Positions 14,445 to 18,706 of a DNA stretch of 18,706 nt are shown here, one piece after another; position 1 is the stretch's first letter, and each line of letters starts with the position of its first letter. The position numbers and the translations under genes were made by a program. The notes below the pieces were generated by a model. It did not search any database and had not been told where the DNA came from. It saw nothing but the letters and a program-made list of their open reading frames with translations. The DNA comes from an uncultured Spirochaetales bacterium (GTDB lineage: Bacteria; Spirochaetota; Spirochaetia; Treponematales; Treponemataceae): positions 1 to 18,706 of the forward strand of contig CAMGSV010000025.1 in NCBI GenBank assembly GCA_946061495.1, in the 5' to 3' direction.

Positions 14445-14474
14445 AAAATACTCACGAGGGGATGGTTTGTCCAA
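14445..14474 (-). promoter_or_regulatory. Possible promoter of the TetR-type gene
   Basis: On the minus strand TTGGAC (14469-14474) and TATTTT (14445-14450) are 18 bases apart, and the -10 is 4 bases from the ATG at 14440. The match is only moderate. Confidence 0.3.
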
Positions 14475-14515
14475 GACAGGTTGAGAAAAAAAATAGGGCA
14501 GTTTTGTCCATGTGT

Positions 14516-15370
14516 CTAAAAAACTTCTTCTTTCTCTTTGGCGCTTCTGGCTGCCTTCCGTTGCTGCCGTTCCTCTTTGACACGATGACGCAGAGCCTCC
14601 ACTCCCTGATGGAATTCGAGGCTGCGCATAGTGGGGAATTTCCTGATGTGGCGGAGCATCTTGTCCTGACGCTGACTCAGTGACTCCAACTGCTCCAGAA
14701 GATGCTGGTTCGCCCTGCTTGTGTCCTCCTGCAGCCGTTCCCGCACCTGCTGGAAGAGTTGGTTCAGGGACTGCTCCTTCTCCTCAAGCCACTGCTCCCC
14801 GTGGAATCGGTCCCGCAGGGACTCGACGAAATCCTTCAGCCGAGTCTCGTAGATGGTGAAGTCCACCAGGCCACGGATGGTGGTGATGAGGTCCAGCAGG
14901 AAGGCCGCAAAGAGAGCCCAGGCGATGATGCGGGCGGTGGGCAGCGGGATGGAAAGAATCCGTGACTCCAGCCAGGGATGCAGGAAGTGGGCGATGAGGG
15001 TTCCCATCACGCCAAAACAGATGGCGCCGCCCAGGAAGATTCTGCCGTGGAGGTTGAATTTCTCGTTGGAATAGTCCCACCAGCGGGTGTGGAAGAGGGT
15101 TTCCAGCAGCCAGCCGGTGAAGTATTCCAGAACCGAGACAATCACCATGCTGGCAAAGAAGAGGGGGATCCAGGTGTGGGCCCAGGGTTGCAGCAGGTAC
15201 ATGATGAGCATTCCGCCGAACCCGTAGACAGGACACAGCGGCCCCCGCAGGAATCCCCGGTTGATGAAGTGGCCATGACGGATGGAGCAGTAGCTGGTTT
15301 CCCATATCCAGCCGATGAGACTGTAGGCCAAAAAGAGCATGAAAACGTATGAGAGATGGATGGGTGGCAT
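14516..15370 (-). CDS. PF06541-type membrane protein (putative ABC transporter permease) with coiled-coil tail
   Basis: About 284 residues. The N-terminal half has five or so helices and the conserved features of the DUF1113/CmpB-like family: YSLIGWIWETSYCSIRHGHF, NRGFLRGPLCPVYGFGG, EYFTGWLLETLFHTRWWDYS and NLHGRIFLGGAICFG. Despite the Pfam name, transport activity has not been proven for the family to my knowledge. The C-terminal half, from about residue 185, is highly charged (Glu, Arg, Gln, Lys) and should form a long cytoplasmic coiled coil ending in Lys/Glu repeats. No Shine-Dalgarno sequence precedes the ATG; a good promoter puts the -10 seven bases upstream, fitting leaderless initiation. 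It is probably monocistronic, with the TetR gene next downstream but separately promoted. Confidence 0.85.
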   Translation of the reverse strand: MPPIHLSYVFMLFLAYSLIGWIWETSYCSIRHGHFINRGFLRGPLCPVYGFGGMLIMYLLQPWAHTWIPLFFASMVIVSVLEYFTGWLLETLFHTRWWDYSNEKFNLHGRIFLGGAICFGVMGTLIAHFLHPWLESRILSIPLPTARIIAWALFAAFLLDLITTIRGLVDFTIYETRLKDFVESLRDRFHGEQWLEEKEQSLNQLFQQVRERLQEDTSRANQHLLEQLESLSQRQDKMLRHIRKFPTMRSLEFHQGVEALRHRVKEERQQRKAARSAKEKEEVF

Positions 15371-15377
15371 ACTCTAA

Positions 15378-15406
15378 AGTATAGGTGATGTAAATTCTGT
15401 CTTCAA
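15378..15406 (-). promoter_or_regulatory. Promoter of the PF06541-type gene
   Basis: On the minus strand TTGAAG (15401-15406) and TATACT (15378-15383) are 17 bases apart. The -10 ends 7 bases before the ATG at 15370, so the transcript should begin at or one base from the start codon. Confidence 0.6.
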
Positions 15407-15536
15407 CAGGCAGCTGCTTTTATTTGTCCAAAAAAGTGACGGGTAGGAATCGGTGGGTGGAGCGGTAGACTGGTTGCTGCAGGCTCCTCCACTCACAAAA
15501 CCTCACCGCCCCTTTATTTTTCCTTCTGAGCCTGAT

Positions 15537-15569
15537 ATACTTGTAATACAGAGAATACTTATAATACAG
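15537..15569 (+). promoter_or_regulatory. Tandem 15-bp repeats in the toxin-antitoxin promoter
   Basis: ATACTTGTAATACAG (15537-15551) and ATACTTATAATACAG (15555-15569) are direct repeats with one mismatch and an 18-bp period. They overlap -10-like hexamers (TATACT at 15536-15541 and TATAAT at 15560-15565) and end at the antitoxin ribosome binding site. Their placement fits operator sites for autoregulation by the ribbon-helix-helix antitoxin. Confidence 0.6.
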
Positions 15570-15580
15570 GAGGCATGAGT

Positions 15581-15808
15581 ATGACAAAGGCTGTTGTCAC
15601 TAGGTTTGACGTTGAGATTGTTGAGCGGCTCACGGAGTTGGCTCGCCGCACCGGCCGTACCAGGTCCTACTACATCAAGGAGGCGGTGGAGGAGAAGCTG
15701 GTGGACATGGAGCTCATCTATCTGGCCCAGAGCCGTGCGGAGGATTTGCGGGCTGGCAGAAGCCACACAATCTCCCTTGATGAAATAGGGGAGAAATATG
15801 GCTTATAA
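15581..15808 (+). CDS. RelB-type ribbon-helix-helix antitoxin
   Basis: A 75-residue protein. Its N-terminal half is a ribbon-helix-helix DNA-binding fold (AVVTRFDVEIVERLTELARRTGRTRSYYIKEAVEEKL). The C-terminal tail (MELIYLAQSRAEDLRAGRSHTISLDEIGEKYGL) is the part that would wrap and silence the toxin. The ATG at 15581 was preferred over 15575 because GGAGG lies seven bases before it and only one base before the other. It overlaps the toxin gene by 11 bases, standard for such pairs. It should repress its own operon together with the toxin through the repeats upstream. Confidence 0.87.
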   Translation: MTKAVVTRFDVEIVERLTELARRTGRTRSYYIKEAVEEKLVDMELIYLAQSRAEDLRAGRSHTISLDEIGEKYGL

Positions 15809-16088
15809 AGTGTCCTTGGACCGAAAGGCTGAGGAGGATTTCTCAAAGCTGGACAAGGCTGTTCAAAGGCGACTGTTCAAGTACATGAAGCGGATTGAGG
15901 AGCGGGATGATCCCAGGACTTTGGGGGAGCAGCTGCAGGACAACCTGTCGGCCTACTGGAAGTTCCGGGTGGGGGACTATCGGCTCATTGCGGAAATCAT
16001 CGATGACAGGGTTATCATGCTGATGCTGGTGGTCGCCCACCGTCGGGAGGTCTACGCCACTGCCAAGAAGCGGCTGTCGGAAAGGTAG
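15798..16088 (+). CDS. RelE/ParE-family toxin
   Basis: A 96-residue basic protein of the RelE superfamily. MAYKVSLDRKAEEDFSKLDKAVQRRLFKYMKRI forms the two N-terminal helices after the first strand; the central LSAYWKFRVGDYRLIAEI and the C-terminal MLMLVVAHRREVYATA strands carry the Arg and Tyr typical of ribosome-dependent mRNA endonucleases. The retained basic and aromatic residues make RelE more likely than the gyrase-targeting ParE. The start has GGGGAG four bases upstream, inside the antitoxin gene. Both genes look intact. Confidence 0.88.
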   Translation: MAYKVSLDRKAEEDFSKLDKAVQRRLFKYMKRIEERDDPRTLGEQLQDNLSAYWKFRVGDYRLIAEIIDDRVIMLMLVVAHRREVYATAKKRLSER

Positions 16089-16160
16089 TCCATATAAAAC
16101 TACTGGCCGTTGGGCTGCTCCGGCTGGCTTTACTATATACCCGATAAACTGCAATTTGTA

Positions 16161-16469
16161 TTACTCCCAATATTGAAACTCATATCCATCTTCTGGTTCA
16201 CCGATAGAATAACCCAATACAACAGTTAATCTATCTTTAAAAAGCTGTAACCATTCATCCCATTCTTTTTGTGGCATTTTAGCATATAATTGCAGCCCGC
16301 TGGGTTCAACTGAACCTTCGATAAATTTGTCAGCTCCCTCATACCACTGTGGGCAGCCATTGACAAAACCTTTCCAATACGGCATTTCAGTATAGCATTT
16401 CACTATTCTATCCCACACTTCCTGTGGGGCAGAATAATGAATATTAAGATTGACACAAAAAGTAGCCAT
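16161..16469 (-). CDS. Hypothetical protein (102 aa), unknown function
   Basis: An intact, AT-richer ORF with a GGAGGT ribosome binding site about six bases before the ATG. The protein is acidic and rich in Trp and Tyr (seven Trp in 102 residues), with MPYWKGFVNGCPQWYEGADKF in the middle and an acidic C-terminus ending YEFQYWE. No signal peptide or membrane helix is seen. I do not recognise the family. The size, acidity and aromatic content recall small immunity or sulfur-assimilation-unrelated accessory proteins, but no function can be claimed. It stands alone and points towards the toxin-antitoxin pair. Confidence 0.75.
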   Translation of the reverse strand: MATFCVNLNIHYSAPQEVWDRIVKCYTEMPYWKGFVNGCPQWYEGADKFIEGSVEPSGLQLYAKMPQKEWDEWLQLFKDRLTVVLGYSIGEPEDGYEFQYWE

Positions 16470-16696
16470 AGCCTTACCTCCACAAATTCAACTTTTTCAC
16501 TCTCTGTGGTTGTTTTTATATGCCCAAAATTAGCCATGCATCTGTGCCCCTCATACTAGTTTTCGCTCCAGAAGAGAGATGCAATTATCTGCCAATTCAA
16601 TCAAGTAAATGCCCAGCCGATCTGCATAATTCTAAAAAACAATTATGATGTGAGGAAAACTTAAAGTCAATAAAAAAATAAACTGACACACAAGAA

Positions 16697-16727
16697 CCTC
16701 CCGTACATTTTATGTAGGAGGGCTTTT
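16697..16727. terminator. Terminator-like hairpin, probably of the minus-strand XRE unit
   Basis: CCTCC-CG-TACAT (16697-16708) pairs with ATGTA-GGAGG (16712-16721), leaving a CG bulge and a 3-base loop. The plus strand continues CTTTTG and the minus strand TTCTTG. No plus-strand gene lies directly upstream, whereas the minus-strand frameshifted gene ends about 40 bases away, so it more likely ends that transcript. Confidence 0.5.
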
Positions 16728-16762
16728 GTCATCATAATGGCGAGGAATTTCCGCCTTGCAAT

Positions 16763-17048
16763 CTAGTGTTCCATAGATGATTTGTACTCCGCAATTTGTT
16801 GCTGCAGGTTTTGGATGTGATGGGCAAGCCGTTTCTGCTCCTGGTTCAAATGCCGGCAGAATACCTCCAGTCTTTCTGGAGTCTTTTGCCATGCCAGATA
16901 GCTTTTCCCGCCACGGCCGGCGCTCACGTTCACCAGACGCAGCTGGCCATCTGCACTGCTGAATTCCCCGCTCATTGTTTTGCTGGCCTATGCCCAAATC
17001 CGTGTATTCTTCTATGACCTTCTGCAGCAGTGCCTTCATCTCTTCCAC
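16763..17048 (-). pseudogene. Frameshifted small gene downstream of the XRE regulator
   Basis: Two reading frames join to make one plausible protein. The N-terminal frame (GTG at 17048 or ATG at 17039) gives EEMKALLQKVIEEYTDLGIGQQNN, then loses sense. One base off, from 16975, the other frame continues with GEFSSADGQLRLVNVSAGRG, GKSYLAWQKTPERLEVFC and a coiled-coil end (RLAHHIQNLQQQIAEYKSS) to the stop at 16763. The switch is around 16975, at CAAAACAATGAGC. The second part could alternatively be translated alone from ATG 16975. Either a one-base indel has broken the gene or the sequence has an error. Similar small proteins occur on mobile elements, as far as I recall; the function is unknown. 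Confidence 0.55.
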
Positions 17049-17077
17049 AGAATATACGGGCGGTTGGCTCCTGTCAA
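17049..17077 (-). promoter_or_regulatory. Possible promoter of the frameshifted gene
   Basis: On the minus strand TTGACA (17072-17077) and TATTCT (17049-17054) are 17 bases apart, with the ATG at 17039 nine bases after the -10. This would allow transcription independent of the XRE gene. Confidence 0.4.
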
Positions 17078-17100
17078 GGAAGGGGCTGTGCGGCCCAGGT

Positions 17101-17412
17101 TCATCCCAGCAGGTTCAGCAGGATTTCTCGTGACTGCTGGGCAATCTGGGTGGAGGCCGCCTCCACGAACTGCACCCTGTCGAAGGGCTGCATCCCTTCC
17201 CGTGGCTCCAGAAAACAGTGGGGCTCCACCTGGAGAATTTCGGCAATCTGCTCTATGACGGACAGGGGCGGAATGCTCTTGCCTCCCTCTATCATGTTGA
17301 TGTAGTTGATGTTTTTATCGAGCAGCGAGGAAAGCTTTTCCTGGGAGAGCTTTGCCCTGCGTCTGTAAAATTTTAGATTGTCCCGAAATACCGTTTCCAG
17401 AGAAGGTTTCAT
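17101..17412 (-). CDS. XRE-family helix-turn-helix regulator
   Basis: A 103-residue protein. Residues ~7-65 form a Cro/CI-type helix-turn-helix (FRDNLKFYRRRAKLSQEKLSSLL, then NINYINMIEGGKSIPPLSVIEQIAEILQVEP), with the SQEKLS recognition pattern. A short C-terminal helical tail follows. It is transcribed divergently from a 53-residue ORF, and the AT-rich intergenic region holds inverted repeats that could be its sites. No ribosome binding site precedes the ATG; AT-rich -10-like hexamers lie only 2-5 bases upstream, again hinting at a leaderless start. Probably an element-encoded regulator of the small genes around it. Confidence 0.85.
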   Translation of the reverse strand: MKPSLETVFRDNLKFYRRRAKLSQEKLSSLLDKNINYINMIEGGKSIPPLSVIEQIAEILQVEPHCFLEPREGMQPFDRVQFVEAASTQIAQQSREILLNLLG

Positions 17413-17469
17413 ACAATATATTATGCTGGATTTTCTAAGCTAAAATCATATTATTAAACTATGGAATAA

Positions 17470-17514
17470 TTGACAGGAAAACCAATATATAATATTGCAT
17501 TTATGGGATTGATT
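17470..17514 (+). promoter_or_regulatory. Divergent promoter/operator region beside the XRE gene
   Basis: A consensus -35 TTGACA (17470-17475) is followed at 17 bases by a poor -10, TATTGC (17493-17498). The -10 lies in a 6-bp inverted repeat CAATAT-3-ATATTG (17483-17497). A second small inverted repeat, GGGA-5-TCCC, follows at about 17505-17517. The overlap of an inverted repeat with the -10 suits repression by the adjacent XRE protein. Confidence 0.4.
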
Positions 17515-17545
17515 CCCAATACAGTATATTTTCTGGAGGAAAAAG

Positions 17546-17707
17546 ATGAAGAAGCAATGGATTGTTGAGTATCGAATAAAAGGAAATAATGCCAAACCTG
17601 GACCATGGTATACTCAAGCTAGTTCTAGAGAAGAGGCGATTGCTAATTTTTGGAGAGGTCATTCGGAAGCGAAACATGAAATCATTAGTGTCTATACACG
17701 TCAGTAA
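17546..17707 (+). CDS. Small hypothetical protein (53 aa)
   Basis: A complete 54-codon ORF with GGAGGA six bases before the ATG. The product starts MKKQWIVEYRIKGNNAKPGP, continues WYTQASSREEAIANFWRGHS and ends EIISVYTRQ. The alternating hydrophobic/charged N-terminus, the REEAIANFW helix and the C-terminal strand suggest a small beta-alpha-beta fold, the pattern of many phage or element proteins. It is the first gene after the divergent regulator region. No function is recognised. Confidence 0.75.
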   Translation: MKKQWIVEYRIKGNNAKPGPWYTQASSREEAIANFWRGHSEAKHEIISVYTRQ

Positions 17708-17744
17708 TTTAGATATTTTGTGGTTAAGTCACTAGGTGCAATAA

Positions 17745-18005
17745 GTGGCACATCAGGAGCAAGCTGAGATAAGGGAGGACAGGAGCGTGGGAACAAGTTG
17801 GAATGATTTTTCTGAATCCGAAAAGGATGAAATGCGAAGTCGGGCAGCTTCAATAAGGGATGAGGCTGCTGGTCGGAGAGAGGAATTTGAGGCTAGGTTA
17901 AAGGCTAAAAAAGAAAGTGGTGGAAGTTCCTTTTTGGAGAGTCTGCTTGCTGGACTGTGCAGAAGCCTGGAGCGCATGGCCAATAACATCTCCAAGCGGA
18001 GGTAG
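17745..18005 (+). CDS. Hypothetical protein with central coiled coil (86 aa)
   Basis: Starts with GTG; an AGGTG seven bases upstream is a modest ribosome binding site. The protein is hydrophilic and strongly charged from residue 17 on (SWNDFSESEKDEMRSRAASI), continuing with an Arg/Glu-rich helix (EEFEARLKAKKES) and a C-terminal amphipathic helix (FLESLLAGLCRSLERMANN). There is no signal peptide. It lies in the same direction as its neighbours and may form an operon with them. The function is unknown; a shorter start is possible. Confidence 0.6.
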   Translation: MAHQEQAEIREDRSVGTSWNDFSESEKDEMRSRAASIRDEAAGRREEFEARLKAKKESGGSSFLESLLAGLCRSLERMANNISKRR

Positions 18006-18009
18006 GCCG

Positions 18010-18078
18010 ATGGGAGGACAATCTGATTTTTTTGTGAGTGGGTTCACGGGAAAATGGATTGTTCTCCAATTTATTTGA
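18010..18078 (+). CDS. Possible 22-residue peptide between two small genes
   Basis: A 23-codon ORF (MGGQSDFFVSGFTGKWIVLQ, then FI) with a perfect GGAGGT site seven bases before the ATG. The site overlaps the stop of the preceding gene. It could be a real micropeptide, or the site may be fortuitous. It is too short for composition tests. Confidence 0.3.
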   Translation: MGGQSDFFVSGFTGKWIVLQFI

Positions 18079-18096
18079 TTTGTATGGGGGTAAAAT

Positions 18097-18306
18097 ATGA
18101 CGGAAGAAGAACGGGAACGTAGGGAGCAGATAAAAGAAGCTCAAAAGCAAGGGCAAGAGGCTGTCAGGGGGTTGTGGCAGCATTTCAAAAAGATTACCGG
18201 AAGTAAGATTGATGAAAATGGTAATTTAGGCCCCATGACAAAGCAAGGAAAAATTATTTTCTGTGGAATTGTCATTGTTGTTCTCATAATCGCTTGTTCG
18301 CAATGA
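18097..18306 (+). CDS. Tail-anchored small membrane protein (69 aa)
   Basis: The N-terminal 30 residues form a very charged helix (TEEERERREQIKEAQKQGQE), followed by a middle segment containing KKITGSKIDENGNLGPMTKQ and a single C-terminal transmembrane helix (GKIIFCGIVIVVLIIACS). GGGGGT lies six to seven bases before the ATG. The layout is that of a tail-anchored protein with its bulk in the cytoplasm. It follows the coiled-coil gene and may act with it. No family is recognised. Confidence 0.65.
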   Translation: MTEEERERREQIKEAQKQGQEAVRGLWQHFKKITGSKIDENGNLGPMTKQGKIIFCGIVIVVLIIACSQ

Positions 18307-18407
18307 GGTGACATTGCAATGAACAAGTCCTCCCCAAGATGAAGTCCCTTGTCGCCCCATGACAAAGAAACCTTTCTGTGCCACCGGACAAATTTCCTCG
18401 TTTCATA

Positions 18408-18457
18408 TTGACAAATATCAATGTTATGAGTACAGTAACATTGATGATAATCAATGT
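18408..18457 (+). promoter_or_regulatory. Promoter and operator of the ArsR-type gene
   Basis: TTGACA (18408-18413) and TACAGT (18431-18436) are 17 bases apart. A perfect 10-bp inverted repeat, ATCAATGTTA (18417-18426) and TAACATTGAT (18436-18445), surrounds the -10 with a 9-base centre, and a third half-site ATCAATGT follows at 18450-18457. ATCAA...TTGAT symmetry is typical of ArsR/SmtB-family operators, so autorepression is likely. Confidence 0.75.
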
Positions 18458-18468
18458 GAGGTGCGTAC

Positions 18469-18706
18469 ATGGAAAGAAAAGAATGCACGAAAATCCTAAA
18501 GGCATTGGTAGATGATACCCGTATGCAGATATTTGAAATGCTGCGGGGCGGTACGCTTTGCGGGTGCAAAATCTTGGAAAGTCTGAATATCACGCAACCC
18601 ACCCTTTCCCATCACATGAAGGTGCTTTGCGAGTGCGGCCTGGTAAAAGCAGAAAAGGATTGGAAATGGACTTATTACACGCTTGCTTGTTGTAAACTTA
18701 ATGAAA
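18469..18706 (+). CDS. ArsR-family metalloregulator, partial at right edge
   Basis: The first 79 codons are in the window. The winged helix-turn-helix is clear: KILKALVDDTRMQIFEML, then the recognition region NITQPTLSHHMKVLCECGLV, then the wing KAEKDWKWTYYTL. Cys31 and Cys33 in TLCGCKILESL match the ELCVCDL arsenic/antimony site of ArsR (a CxC pair in the alpha-3 helix), so As(III)/Sb(III) sensing is the best guess. Further cysteines near the end of the window (ACCKL) may add ligands. GAGGTG lies about five bases before the ATG. The genes it would control (ars or other metal efflux) must lie to the right. The AT-richer codons match the small genes before it. Confidence 0.88.
   Translation, partial: MERKECTKILKALVDDTRMQIFEMLRGGTLCGCKILESLNITQPTLSHHMKVLCECGLVKAEKDWKWTYYTLACCKLNE

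Noticed and set aside
15453..15496. Imperfect 10-bp inverted repeat between the PF06541-type gene and the toxin-antitoxin pair.
   Set aside because: A 24-base loop and no T-run on either side; not convincing as terminator or operator.
16089..16160. GC-rich segment after the toxin gene as a possible terminator.
   Set aside because: Only 3-4 bp stems can be drawn and no T-run follows.

Overview
The window reads as a bacterial chromosome segment: about 16 kb of GC-rich, densely packed housekeeping and metabolic genes, followed by about 2.6 kb of more AT-rich accessory DNA. No rRNA, tRNA, CRISPR array or insertion sequence is visible. I lean towards a gut or anaerobic spirochaete (Spirochaetota). 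The reasons are the pairing of a small membrane protein with a MinD-like ATPase that carries a C-terminal coiled coil, the PF06541-type membrane protein and the overall gene mix. A Firmicute-like host is the main alternative. The assignment is inference; no marker gene is present.

Layout. (1) 1-3687, minus strand: a promoter at about 3659-3687 drives a small membrane protein, a MinD/ParA-like ATPase, lgt, nadE, a 39-residue membrane peptide and possibly one more gene running off the left edge. (2) 3693-6662, minus strand: nagA, a patatin-like phospholipase and a serine O-acetyltransferase. (3) 6663-8357, plus strand: a regulatory region with a strong promoter, a three-site repeat operator and a 28-codon cysteine-ending leader ORF, then metY and a strong terminator. 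(4) 8434-11588, plus strand: a complete amino-acid ABC importer (two permeases, ATPase, binding protein) whose binding protein resembles the cysteine-binding type. (5) 11642-13891, plus strand: two GT4-type glycosyltransferases. (6) 13901-15370, minus strand: a TetR-type regulator and a PF06541-type membrane protein. (7) 15537-16088: a RelB/RelE-type toxin-antitoxin pair. (8) 16161-18706: an AT-richer block of small unknown genes, an XRE regulator, a frameshifted gene and the start of an ArsR-type regulator with a clear operator.

How the parts fit. O-acetylserine synthesis (serine acetyltransferase), O-acetylhomoserine/sulfide chemistry (MetY) and a probable cysteine importer lie within 8 kb and point to a sulfur amino acid neighbourhood. 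The new leader ORF in front of metY ends in Met-Cys-Pro-Ser-Cys-Cys and lies behind a consensus promoter and repeat operator, which suggests control by cysteine supply. A second theme is leaderless initiation: four transcription units start with a -10 hexamer exactly 6 bases before the ATG, a fifth has 7 bases, and most of them have no Shine-Dalgarno sequence. Two of these promoters (ABC importer and glycosyltransferase pair) are near-identical 34-bp copies.
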